This document shows positions 1 through 7,300 of a stretch of 36,022 bases of DNA, one piece after another (positions within the stretch are counted from its first letter, which is position 1; the number at the start of each line of letters is the position of its first letter). The stretch comes from Bacteroidota bacterium (lineage in GTDB: Bacteria; Bacteroidota; Bacteroidia; Chitinophagales; Chitinophagaceae). The notes beneath the pieces are model-generated. The model did no database searches and had not been told where the DNA came from. It saw only the letters and a list, made by a program, of their open reading frames with translations. The translations under genes were made by a program, and so were the position numbers. Where the stretch lies: the NCBI GenBank assembly GCA_005884665.1, contig VBAT01000010.1, positions 606,088 through 642,109 of the forward strand, in the 5' to 3' direction.

Positions 1-2
1 GC

Positions 3-725
3 TACGCCGCTTCCATTTACATGAGAGGGATCGATTTCGGTTTTGTGCCGACCTCATTGCTTGGAATGGTTGATGCTTCCATCGGGGGAAAGAACGGGAT
101 TGACGTTGGTGTTTATAAAAATATGATCGGCATTATACGCCAGCCTTCCTTTATTCTTCACGACATGAGCCTGATGAATACTCTGCCACCAATAGAATGG
201 GAGAATGGCTTTGCCGAAATCATTAAACATGCATGTATAAAAGATGCGCCTATGTTCAAACAACTGGAGGACGCTACTTTTAATACGTTTCGGCAAAATA
301 AGAAGGCGCTGGCCGATCTGGTAAAACGAAATGCAATTATCAAGATCAAAGTGGTTCAGCAGGATGAATTTGAAAAAGGGGACAGGCGGTTGCTGAACTA
401 CGGCCACACATTGGGTCATGCGTTGGAAAATCAATATGAATTGTCCCATGGCTATGCAATTGCAATCGGCATGGCCTATGCCTCGGTGATTTCGGAAGAA
501 CTCGCCGGTTTTAAAGATGCTAATCGCGTGGTAAGACTATTGTCGAAATATGGCCTTCCGACGTTTGCTGAATTCGACCGGCAAAAAGTATTTGCCGTGA
601 TGAAGATGGATAAGAAGCGGGAAAAAAAAGAGATGAATTATATCATGCTCGAAAAAATAGGAAAGGGAATAGTAAAACAGATACCGGTAAACAAACTAGA
701 ATCGATCATAACTGAGATACAATAG
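3..725 (+). CDS. aroB: 3-dehydroquinate synthase, 5'-truncated by window edge
   Basis: This is the C-terminal two thirds (about 240 residues) of 3-dehydroquinate synthase, which converts DAHP to 3-dehydroquinate in the second step of the shikimate pathway, using NAD+ and a divalent metal. The frame is already open at base 3, reading YAASIYMRGIDF, so the true start lies upstream of the window; the family is usually about 350 residues. Visible family motifs are MVDASIGGKNGIDV, the metal-binding helix GFAEIIKHACIKD, the LLNYGHTLGHALE histidine motif and LSHGYAIAIGM. The stop codon TAG shares its last base with the GTG start of aroA (TAGTG), which indicates translational coupling in an aroB-aroA-aroC operon. 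Nothing in the visible part looks damaged. The identification rests on recognising the family motifs and is firm. Confidence 0.96.
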   Translation, partial: YAASIYMRGIDFGFVPTSLLGMVDASIGGKNGIDVGVYKNMIGIIRQPSFILHDMSLMNTLPPIEWENGFAEIIKHACIKDAPMFKQLEDATFNTFRQNKKALADLVKRNAIIKIKVVQQDEFEKGDRRLLNYGHTLGHALENQYELSHGYAIAIGMAYASVISEELAGFKDANRVVRLLSKYGLPTFAEFDRQKVFAVMKMDKKREKKEMNYIMLEKIGKGIVKQIPVNKLESIITEIQ

Positions 726-2104
726 TGAAAGTAACAATACAACCTTCGATAATAAAAGGTAACATCCAGGCTCCTGCTTCCAAAAGTTCGATGCAGCGGG
801 CCTGCGCTTTAGCCTTGCTTACAAAAGGAACGACGATCATTCATAATCCCGGGCATAGTAATGATGACAGAGCGGCGCTGGAAATTATCAGGCGTCTCGG
901 TGCAGAGGTAAAAGAGATGGAGGGTGTCCCGATAGCTAACGGCAGGTCAGTGGTGAGTGAGGGATTTCCACTTTTCGCTCTCCGCTCTCCGGTATCAATA
1001 GATTGTGGCGAGAGCGGTTTAAGCATCCGCATGTTTACTCCGATCGCTGCCCTGAGCAATCAGGAAATTACGATCAATGGCTCAGGTAGCCTGCTGACGA
1101 GACCCATGGATTTCTTTGATGAGATATTGCCGCAACTGGGTGTTAAGGTCATAAGCAATAACGGGAAACTGCCGTTGATTATACAGGGACCATTAAAGCC
1201 GGCGAATATCGAGGTTGACGGGTCTATGAGTTCTCAATTTTTGACGGGATTGCTGCTGGCCTATGCGGCGTCATCCTCCAACTCCTCCTCCAAAGGAGAA
1301 GGAGAGTTAGCATCATCGGTTTCGATAAAGGTTCGGAACTTAAAAAGTAAACCATATATTGATCTTACATTGGATGTAATGGGGAAGTTTGGTATGCGCA
1401 TACCTGAGAACAGGAACTATGAAGAATTCATTTTCCACTCCGGACACCCGTCATTGCGAGCGGAGCGAATCAGCGACACCGGACACCAGATTCACGAATA
1501 TACCGTAGAGGGCGATTGGAGCGGTGGTGCATTTTTACTGGTGGCTGGTGCTATTGCGGGATCGATCAACGTGAGCGGACTGGACCTTACATCGACACAA
1601 GCCGATAAAGCCATCGTGGACGCGTTGATGTCGGCAAATGCGGGAATGGCCATGGAAGCAAAAGGAATAAAAATGCACCCGGTCGAGATGAATGCATTCA
1701 CTTTCGATGCTACGGACTGTCCTGATCTCTTTCCTCCCCTGGTTGCCCTGGCAGCTTATTGCAAAGGAGAAACGAAAATCAAAGGGGTGAACAGGTTGAC
1801 ACATAAAGAAAGCAACAGGTCATTAACGTTGCAGGAGGAATTTGGTAAAATGGGTGTCAGGATCGAGCTCAATGACGATATCATGATCATACATGGTGGC
1901 GATGGGATCAGAGGCGCCTATGTTCACTCAAGACACGATCATCGGATAGCCATGGCTTTGACAACGGCTGCTTTAAAAGCTGGCGGTGAAACAGTCATTG
2001 AAGAAGCAGAGGCAGTAAAAAAATCTTACCCTGATTTTTATGATGATTTGGGAAAGCTTCGGGCCGATGTATCTTTAAACAACAAGTTCAAATTTCATGA
2101 ATAG
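725..2104 (+). CDS. aroA: 3-phosphoshikimate 1-carboxyvinyltransferase (EPSP synthase) with two in-frame repeat insertions
   Basis: EPSP synthase joins shikimate-3-phosphate and PEP in the sixth shikimate step. Core motifs are intact: SKSSMQRACALA near the N-terminus, DCGESGLSIRMF, GSGSLLTRPM, EGDWSGGAFLLVAGA, the DATDCPDLFPPLVALA active-site segment, RLTHKESNRS and DHRIAMALT. The start is GTG at 725, overlapping the aroB stop by one base; the 3' end overlaps aroC by 8 bases. At 459 residues it is longer than usual (about 410-430). The excess is explained by two inserts that do not match the family: SSSNSSSKGEGELA (from 1276-1309) and HPSLRAERISDTG (from 1449-1487), which add 14 and 13 codons respectively without breaking the frame. 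Both fall between recognisable conserved blocks, so the enzyme may still fold. Whether it is active is inference. Confidence 0.96.
   Translation: MKVTIQPSIIKGNIQAPASKSSMQRACALALLTKGTTIIHNPGHSNDDRAALEIIRRLGAEVKEMEGVPIANGRSVVSEGFPLFALRSPVSIDCGESGLSIRMFTPIAALSNQEITINGSGSLLTRPMDFFDEILPQLGVKVISNNGKLPLIIQGPLKPANIEVDGSMSSQFLTGLLLAYAASSSNSSSKGEGELASSVSIKVRNLKSKPYIDLTLDVMGKFGMRIPENRNYEEFIFHSGHPSLRAERISDTGHQIHEYTVEGDWSGGAFLLVAGAIAGSINVSGLDLTSTQADKAIVDALMSANAGMAMEAKGIKMHPVEMNAFTFDATDCPDLFPPLVALAAYCKGETKIKGVNRLTHKESNRSLTLQEEFGKMGVRIELNDDIMIIHGGDGIRGAYVHSRHDHRIAMALTTAALKAGGETVIEEAEAVKKSYPDFYDDLGKLRADVSLNNKFKFHE
1276..1309. repeat. Palindromic repeat inserted in frame in aroA (CTCC-AAA-GGAG family)
   Basis: The segment forms an imperfect palindrome around a central AAA at 1292-1294, with arms CTCCTCCTCC and GGAGAAGGAG. 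It is flanked by TCATC at 1271-1275 and 1313-1317; extended to 8 bases these are GCGTCATC and GCATCATC, one mismatch. The period between the direct repeats is 42 nt, exactly 14 codons. Removing one period gives AASSVSIKVRNLK, which reads smoothly. The core resembles the palindromes at both ends of the DUF559 insert in aroC (2540-2560 and 2964-2978). Confidence 0.72.
1440..1487. repeat. CGTCATTGCGA-type dispersed repeat in aroA with 9-bp direct repeats
   Basis: A 30-bp segment (1449-1478) beginning CGTCATTGCGAGCGGAGCGA lies between two perfect copies of CCGGACACC (1440-1448 and 1479-1487), the pattern expected of a target-site duplication. Insert plus one copy is 39 nt, 13 codons, so the frame is kept. 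Removing it restores FHSGHQIHEYTVEGDWSG, which reads as an ordinary AroA sequence. The same CGTCATTGCGA head occurs inside the LuxE-like gene at 27844. From memory, repeats with this head are common in many bacterial genomes; copy number here is not known. Confidence 0.75.
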
Positions 2105-2525
2105 CTTTGGAAGATTATTTCGAATTTCCATCTTTGGTGAATCACATGGTGAATCAGTAGGCATTGTGATTGACGGCTGCCCGGCAGGCTTACCTCTGAC
2201 AGTCGAAGATTTTTTACCTGACCTGGAAAGGAGAAAAGGTGGAACGCAAAAAGGAACAACTCCCCGGAAGGAAGAAGACCTGCCGATCTTCAAAAGCGGG
2301 ATATTCAATGACAGGGCAACTGGCGCGCCGCTTACGATCATGTTTGAAAACAAAAACACACGCAGCTCACGCTGATTTTGTCGCCCGAAATAAAGCAGGG
2401 GGATTTGAAGACTACCGTGGCAGCGGACATTTTAGCGGGAGATTGACGGTGGCATTAGTGGCGGCGGGAGTGATTGCGAAGAAGCTGCTGGCCCGAATAG
2501 AGACCTTACCCCAAACCGCACCTCA

Positions 2526-2997
2526 GACCTCACCCCCAACCCCTCCCCAAAGGGGAGGGGAGCTAGGAGCTTCCAATAAACCTGGATACATTACCAATTC
2601 AGTTGAACAATGGAAGTACCTGTCTGAATTTGCGAAGCTGAATCGAAAGAATTCCACTGAAGCCGAGAATAAATTATGGCAGGAACTGAGAAACAGAAAA
2701 ATAGGGGGGTGCAAGTTTAGGAGGCAGCATGCAATAGCGGGATTCATACCCGATTTTGTTTGTCTTGAACAGAAACTTATAGTCGAGGTTGACGGTGAAT
2801 ATCACAATCTCGAAGGTCAAATGCAATATGATAACTTGAGATCTGCCTGGTTGAAAGAAAACGACTATCGTCTCATCAGATTTACTAACGAACAGGTTTT
2901 GCAAAAAATGCCCTGGGTCCTCGAAGAAATAGGAAAAAATCTTTCATCGGGGTCTGTCTCTCCCTCTCCTTTGGAGAGTGAGCCGAAGGGTGAGGTC
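2526..2997 (+). mobile_element. DUF559 mobile-element-like insert inside aroC, with inverted palindromic ends
   Basis: The insert begins GACCTCACCC (2526-2535) and ends with its exact reverse complement GGGTGAGGTC (2988-2997). Inside each end is a hairpin: CCCCTCCCC-AAA-GGGGAGGGG at 2540-2560, a perfect 9-bp stem, and CTCTCC-TTT-GGAGAG at 2964-2978. A second, degenerate copy of the end motif (GACCTTACCCC) lies at 2502-2512, so the outer left boundary may be there. No clear target-site duplication was found. The interior is open in the downstream aroC frame and encodes one domain. The layout is a short cargo gene between hairpin ends, not a classical transposase-bearing insertion sequence; what moves it is unknown. 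Confidence 0.72.
2572..2946 (+). CDS. DUF559 (Vsr-like nuclease fold) domain translated in frame within aroC
   Basis: The stretch from about SNKPGYITN to EEIGKNLSS matches the DUF559 family (Pfam PF04480), related to very-short-patch-repair and other PD-(D/E)xK-type endonucleases. Seen here: a helix with STEAENKLWQELRNRK, the basic segment CKFRRQHAIAGFIPDF, then DFVCLEQKLIVEVDGEYH, whose Asp (2752-2754), Glu (2785-2787) and Asp (2791-2793) fit the expected acidic metal-binding residues, and LIRFTNEQVLQ near the end. The domain has no in-frame ATG, GTG or TTG before its core, so it can only be made as part of the AroC reading frame, or from an unusual start. It lacks intein splicing blocks. 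The family's activity as a nuclease is inferred from fold; its biological role is not established as far as I know. Confidence 0.75.
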
Positions 2998-3579
2998 GGC
3001 ATCACAGTCACTTCAACCATCCTCGAGATCGGCGGTGAAAAGGACCTGGATAAAGGCCTGCAAAAAGCAATTGACAACAAAGACTCCATCGGTGGGATCA
3101 TCGAGTGCCGTGCAACAGGATTGCCAATAGGGCTGGGCGAGCCTTTTTTCGATTCGGTGGAATCAGTTTTGAGTCATATGGTATTTGCTATCCCCGCCGT
3201 GCGAGGCGTCGAATTTGGAACCGGGTTTGCCGCTGCAAAGATGTTTGGGAGTGAACATAACGATGCCATAGAAGATATGAATGGCACAACAAAGACCAAC
3301 CATGCAGGTGGCGTAGTAGGTGGATTGACTAACGGGAATGAACTGGTATTCCGGATCGCGATCAAACCCACTTCATCAACGCCAAAAGAACAAACTACCC
3401 TGAACTGGGAAACTGAAAAAGTGGAGCCTGTCTCTGTCAAAGGCCGTCATGATCTTTGTATTGCACTACGGGTGCCGGTGATACTCGAGGCTGTCACGGC
3501 CATTGTGTTGGCCGACCTGCTATTACTTGAACAACACATAAAGCGCATTATACCCTCTTAGCAAATCACCTTAACTATC

Positions 3580-3879
3580 ATGCCTGTCATTTTCCATGTC
3601 GCTTCGGTTGACGCCTGGAACGAGGCGAAGACAAAAGGCTTTTATGAGCATCCCTCATTGAATGAAGAAGGATTTATTCACTGTAGTGAAGACCGCCAGG
3701 TTGCCGGCGTATTGCATAGATATTTTGAAGGACAAACCAATCTTATCAAATTGCTCATTGATACGGAAAAACTCAACAGCAGCCTGGTATTTGACTGGTC
3801 GCCGTCGGCGGCGGATACTTTCCCCCATGTTTACGGTCCTATCAACCTGGACGCTGTGATTGAAATTGTACCAGTTTAA
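3580..3879 (+). CDS. DUF952 family protein
   Basis: A 99-residue cytosolic protein of the DUF952 family (Pfam PF06108). The family pattern is plain: IFHVASVDAWNEAKTKGFY at the start, the EEGFIHCSEDRQVAGV block, the RYFEGQTNL segment and FPHVYGPINLDAVIEI at the end. Length equals the usual family length. It starts 18 bases after aroC and has no own promoter that I can see, so it may be read through from the aro operon. The biochemical function of the family is not established; the conserved His and Cys in FIHCS suggest an active or binding site, but that is inference. Confidence 0.9.
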   Translation: MPVIFHVASVDAWNEAKTKGFYEHPSLNEEGFIHCSEDRQVAGVLHRYFEGQTNLIKLLIDTEKLNSSLVFDWSPSAADTFPHVYGPINLDAVIEIVPV

Positions 3880-3908
3880 CAGTACTTTTATCCGCAAACA
3901 CTGTTGAA

Positions 3909-3936
3909 AACTTGCGACGCGAAGCGTTTATAAGTT
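3909..3936 (+). terminator. Weak hairpin after the DUF952 gene
   Basis: AACTT (3909-3913) pairs with AAGTT (3932-3936) around an inner ACGC-GAA-GCGT stem. There is no strong T run after it, so termination is only a guess. The 160-base spacer also holds two copies of CAGTTTAACAG about 100 bases apart. Confidence 0.3.
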
Positions 3937-4003
3937 GTACATGGATCGTACTTTTGCGAAACCCGTCCTTTGCAGTTTAACAGAATAGTTGATCGAAAAA
4001 AGA

Positions 4004-4011
4004 TAAGTTTG
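4004..4011 (+). promoter_or_regulatory. Candidate Bacteroidota -7 element upstream of the L,D-transpeptidase
   Basis: TAAGTTTG matches the Bacteroidota -7 consensus TAnnTTTG and lies 28 bases before the ATG at 4040. No good -33 TTTG is seen at the proper spacing, so support is limited. Confidence 0.35.
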
Positions 4012-4039
4012 CCACACTAATTTCACCTGTTTAATAAAT

Positions 4040-5734
4040 ATGAATAAAAAGGATAATTCCTTTCCGTATTCCTGGATCGTCATATGTCTGCTGTTCGTTG
4101 CTGCATGCAACGATACAAAGCGCCCTCCCCAAAAGGATATAGCCGTTTCTCCCGAGCAGCTCAATGAAAAGGCAGTAGACAATATCAAAACATTGCTGGA
4201 ATATGCAAAAAAAAATAACGGCGACATCGGCGATTCTCTCGTCCTGTTCAACGATACACTGGTGAGATATAGCTATGAAAAAAATTACTATGCCGTTTTC
4301 TGGAGCTACAAAGAACAATGGAAGCCATACGGCGATTCCCTTTTCCAGTTTTTAGAAAATGCCAGGTTATTTGGTTTGTTCCCGGAAGACTATCATTATG
4401 CAGAACTAAGCGCTATCAGGAAAAGATTTGAGATAGATAGCCTGGGTCAAAACGACCGCCGCGATGCCGCATTGTGGTCAAGAGCTGACTTGCTGCTGAC
4501 GGACGCATTTATCCGCGTAATGAAAGATGTCAAACTTGGCCGGTTGGCTAAAGACAGCATTACGATGAGAACAGACTCCGTTTTGAGCAACGATCTTTGT
4601 CCACGACAATTGAATATAGTCAAGCAATCGGGATCAATACTACGGGCGATCGAGCCACTTGAGCCCAGGCATAAAGGCTACCAGTTATTGAAAGCGGGGT
4701 TGAAAAAATTTCTGGACAGCGCCGATTACCGGCAACTCACCATCGTGCCATTGCCCTCGAAGGACAGCATGGCAATTTATAAAAAGGCCCTGCAAACCCG
4801 TTTATATGAAGGCGGCTTTCTTTCACAGGATAGTATTGCAGCCGATTCAGTCACGATTGCCGCCGCGGTAAAAAATTTCCAGAAAAAAGAGCATATAACT
4901 GTAGACGGGAAAGCTGGCGCCGGAACTATCCGTTTGCTTAACCTGTCGGACCGGGAAAAATTCATCCGTATAGCCATAACCATGGACCGGTATAAGATGT
5001 TGCCCGACACGATGCCAACAAGGTACGTTTGGGTAAACCTGCCTTCTTATTACATGCGGCTGGTAGATGCAGATTCAATAAAGATGATCTCGAAGATTAT
5101 TTGCGGCAAACCGCTCACGCGGACACCGGTGCTTACCAGCGCCATCTACAATATGGTTACATATCCGCAATGGACAATGCCGGAAAGCATTATCGTAAAA
5201 GAAGTATTACCCGGCGTCAAAAAAGACACCGCTTATTTCAGGAAGAAAGGATATAGCCTTATTGATGCGACCGGCAATGAAGTGGATCCGCAGACGGTTG
5301 ACTGGAAGAAATATCGCAAAGGCATACCCTATAAAGTGGTGCAGGGCAGTGGAGATGATAATGCGCTCGGTGTCTTAAAGTTCAACTTTAGCAACAAATA
5401 TGCTGTCTATCTCCACGATACCAATCAGCGATACCTGTTTGGCCAAACGACACGCTCGCTTAGCCATGGCTGTGTGCGGGTCCAGGAATGGCAGAAACTG
5501 GCATATGCAATTCTTCATTATGATGATACCGATTCCCTGAAAATATCGGTGAAAGAAGACTCATTGAACAGCTGGCTCAGCCAGAAAGTTAAACGTACGC
5601 TGCCGATCCGCAATAAACTCCCGGTCTATATCCGCTATTTCACCTGCGAAGGAAAAGATAATGGTATTGTGTTTTATGACGATATGTATGGGGAAGATAA
5701 ACTGTTGCGTGAAAAATATTTTGCGAATAAATGA
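4040..5734 (+). CDS. L,D-transpeptidase, YcbB/LdtD-like lipoprotein
   Basis: A 564-residue enzyme predicted to form or edit 3-3 cross-links in peptidoglycan or to attach proteins to it, acting in the periplasm. The N-terminus is a lipoprotein signal with lipobox FVAAC (Cys at about residue 23). It is followed by the YcbB-type scaffold region, a peptidoglycan-binding helix bundle near residues 255-310 (AAAVKNFQKKEHITVDGKAGAGTIRLLN) whose typical repeat pattern is visible, and the YkuD catalytic domain ending in SHGCVRV, with catalytic Cys at residue 478 and His at 476. The domain order and length fit the YcbB class rather than the short YkuD proteins. It stands alone, between DUF952 and ompA. 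Start chosen at the ATG that begins the signal peptide. Substrate choice cannot be told from sequence. Confidence 0.92.
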   Translation: MNKKDNSFPYSWIVICLLFVAACNDTKRPPQKDIAVSPEQLNEKAVDNIKTLLEYAKKNNGDIGDSLVLFNDTLVRYSYEKNYYAVFWSYKEQWKPYGDSLFQFLENARLFGLFPEDYHYAELSAIRKRFEIDSLGQNDRRDAALWSRADLLLTDAFIRVMKDVKLGRLAKDSITMRTDSVLSNDLCPRQLNIVKQSGSILRAIEPLEPRHKGYQLLKAGLKKFLDSADYRQLTIVPLPSKDSMAIYKKALQTRLYEGGFLSQDSIAADSVTIAAAVKNFQKKEHITVDGKAGAGTIRLLNLSDREKFIRIAITMDRYKMLPDTMPTRYVWVNLPSYYMRLVDADSIKMISKIICGKPLTRTPVLTSAIYNMVTYPQWTMPESIIVKEVLPGVKKDTAYFRKKGYSLIDATGNEVDPQTVDWKKYRKGIPYKVVQGSGDDNALGVLKFNFSNKYAVYLHDTNQRYLFGQTTRSLSHGCVRVQEWQKLAYAILHYDDTDSLKISVKEDSLNSWLSQKVKRTLPIRNKLPVYIRYFTCEGKDNGIVFYDDMYGEDKLLREKYFANK

Positions 5735-5838
5735 TAATTGCCAGCCTTTTCACTGAGCCCGTCTTTAACTTCTTTGCCTGTGCATAAATAAGGAAAAAAA
5801 CAGCTCTCAAACCAGTGAATATTAGGTAAATAATTTAT

Positions 5839-5869
5839 TTTCGGATATAGAACTTACCTTTTATTTTTG
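5839..5869 (+). promoter_or_regulatory. Candidate promoter of the OmpA/TSP3 gene
   Basis: TATTTTTG at 5862-5869 fits TAnnTTTG, and TTTC at 5839-5842 sits 19 bases upstream, one mismatch from the -33 TTTG. This would give a leader of about 20 bases before the ATG at 5896. Confidence 0.45.
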
Positions 5870-5895
5870 TCAAGTTTAAACCAAACTATCTCTTT

Positions 5896-7224
5896 ATGAA
5901 GAAAATCTTAGCCATATTTTTGGCGCTGTCTGCTTTTAGGCCTTCGGGTTTTGGACAGGACGATGAGATAAGGCCCGCAGCAATAGGCATAAGTTTTTTT
6001 CTCCAGGATTTTGCTACTGCTGAGCGTATCCGATCCACTTCTTTGTCTTCTGTAATGGCCAATAAAAAATGGGCAAAGCCCAAAGAAATGGCTCCCGGAA
6101 TAGCTATTCATTATTTCAAGGGTCTTTCAAAACGTGTTGATTTTGCCGGCACACTTGCCGCATCATTTGTAAAGTATCCTTTTCCAAAACATACTCCTTT
6201 CACGGACGATAATTTTCTTTTGGCCGCCGATGCTTCAGCCCAGCTGAAACTGGTTCCTGAAAGCTTTTGGGTACAGCCCTACCTGAACATTGGGGTAGGT
6301 GGTCACATGTACAAAGGCAGCTATTTTGGTGCTTTTATTCCTGTAGGATTAGGGTTCAAGATCAACTTCTATGACGACGCGCATCTATTCTTCAACACAC
6401 AATACCGGGTACCGGTAACCAACGAGACAGCCAATTATCATTTTATCTACCAGATTGGAGTTGCCGGCAGAATTGGTGAGAAAAAAGCCAAGGTTATTGT
6501 AGCTCCAAAACCAGATGACACAGATAAAGACGGCATACCGGATGCCACCGATAAATGCCCGACTGTTCCGGGATTGGCCAAATACGATGGCTGCCCGATT
6601 CCCGATACAGATAAGGATGGTATCAACGATGAAGAAGATAAATGTCCTACTGTCTTCGGTCTTGCTCGTTACCAGGGTTGCCCAATACCGGATACAGACA
6701 AGGATGGCATCAATGATGAAGACGATAAATGTCCAACAGTTGCCGGCTTGGCCCGCTACCAGGGTTGCCCGCTTGTTGATACAGACAATGACGGCGTTCC
6801 TGATGAAGAAGATAAATGCCCGACCGTTCCGGGTCCTAAAGAAAATAATGGATGTCCGGAAATCAAAGCCGATGTGATTAAGAAAGTAGATTATGCTGCC
6901 AACAATATTTTGTTTGCTACCAACAGGTTTGTATTACTTTCCGGATCATTCAAAGGATTGAACGAAGTAGCAAAAATAATGAAGGAGAATCCCGATACGA
7001 AATTGTCCATCGATGGTTACACAGATAATATGGGTGATGAAACCTTCAACCAGAAGTTAAGTGAAAACAGGGCCAATGCCGTGAAGAAATACCTGGTGAA
7101 ACAGGGTATTGACGAAAGCAGGCTCACTTCTACCGGCCACGGAGAAAATAATCCTGTAGCCAGTAACAAAACATCATCGGGCCGCGAAAAGAACCGCCGC
7201 GTCGAAATGAAACTGGGTTATTAA
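5896..7224 (+). CDS. OmpA family outer-membrane protein with TSP3 calcium-binding repeats
   Basis: A 442-residue outer-membrane protein that probably tethers the outer membrane to peptidoglycan. A signal peptide ends near SGFGQ (about residue 21). Residues 22-195 look like a beta-barrel of the outer-membrane protein type (alternating strands ending in aromatic residues). Four thrombospondin type 3-like repeats follow, each with DTDKDGxxDxxDKCP, expected to bind calcium. The C-terminal OmpA domain has FATNRFVLLSGS, IDGYTDNMGDETFN, LSENRANAVKKYL and GHGENNPVASN followed by GREKNRRVEM, where the Asp and Arg contact diaminopimelate in the family. It is preceded by a good promoter-like sequence and followed at once by a strong hairpin, so it is probably a single-gene unit. 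Confidence 0.94.
   Translation: MKKILAIFLALSAFRPSGFGQDDEIRPAAIGISFFLQDFATAERIRSTSLSSVMANKKWAKPKEMAPGIAIHYFKGLSKRVDFAGTLAASFVKYPFPKHTPFTDDNFLLAADASAQLKLVPESFWVQPYLNIGVGGHMYKGSYFGAFIPVGLGFKINFYDDAHLFFNTQYRVPVTNETANYHFIYQIGVAGRIGEKKAKVIVAPKPDDTDKDGIPDATDKCPTVPGLAKYDGCPIPDTDKDGINDEEDKCPTVFGLARYQGCPIPDTDKDGINDEDDKCPTVAGLARYQGCPLVDTDNDGVPDEEDKCPTVPGPKENNGCPEIKADVIKKVDYAANNILFATNRFVLLSGSFKGLNEVAKIMKENPDTKLSIDGYTDNMGDETFNQKLSENRANAVKKYLVKQGIDESRLTSTGHGENNPVASNKTSSGREKNRRVEMKLGY
6517..6864 (+). repeat. Four 87-nt TSP3 coding repeats
   Basis: Four units start at 6517, 6604, 6691 and 6778 with an exact period of 87 nt (29 codons). Each encodes an acidic DxDxDG loop, a DKCPT segment and a closing GCP. 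Units 2 and 3 are almost identical, which marks a recent duplication or recombination between units. Confidence 0.88.
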
Positions 7225-7240
7225 TAAATTAGCTTTGAAA

Positions 7241-7274
7241 CAGTAAAGTCCCGCGACCTCGCGGGACTTTACTG
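7241..7274. terminator. Strong bidirectional hairpin between convergent genes
   Basis: CAGTAAAGTCCCGCG (7241-7255) and its perfect complement (7260-7274) form a 15-bp stem with loop ACCT. It lies between the end of the OmpA gene (7224) and the convergent cupin gene (ends 7301). The run of A/T in the lower stem can serve as a terminator tail in both directions. Confidence 0.85.
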
Positions 7275-7300
7275 TTAATCAATATCGTCGTAAAAGCGAT

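Larger units (their letters stand above)
2097..3561 (+). pseudogene. aroC: Chorismate synthase, frameshifted by a small deletion and carrying an in-frame DUF559 insert
   Basis: Chorismate synthase makes chorismate from EPSP with reduced FMN. The N-terminal part (from ATG 2097) has FGESHGESVGIVIDG, RRKGGTQKGTTPRKE and a segment ending FENKNTRSS, then hits TGA at 2373-2375. The family sequence resumes in another frame at about 2369 with HADFVARNKAGGFEDYRG and continues to 3561 with ATGLPIGLGEPFFD, TNHAGGVVGG, IKPTSS and GRHDLC. The usual stretch of about 13 residues between RSS and HADF (DY...RPG) is missing; a 38-nt deletion between TCA microhomologies would explain both the loss and the frame change. 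About 166 codons (2503-3000) between KKLLARIE and ITVTSTILEIGG are foreign. Other motifs are well kept, so the damage is recent or is an assembly error. No second aroC is visible in the window. Confidence 0.88.

Noticed and set aside
2503..3000. Intein in AroC
   Set aside because: No Cys/Ser at the left junction with intein block A, no His-Asn at the right junction, and the length is too small for a splicing domain plus a nuclease.
2500..3005. Target-site duplication for the DUF559 insert
   Set aside because: I compared the bases outside 2502/2526 and 2997 and found no convincing direct repeat; boundaries remain uncertain.
7241..7274. Perfect 15-bp hairpin as a mobile palindrome
   Set aside because: Its sequence differs from the AAA-centred palindromes, and its place between two converging genes is fully explained by termination.
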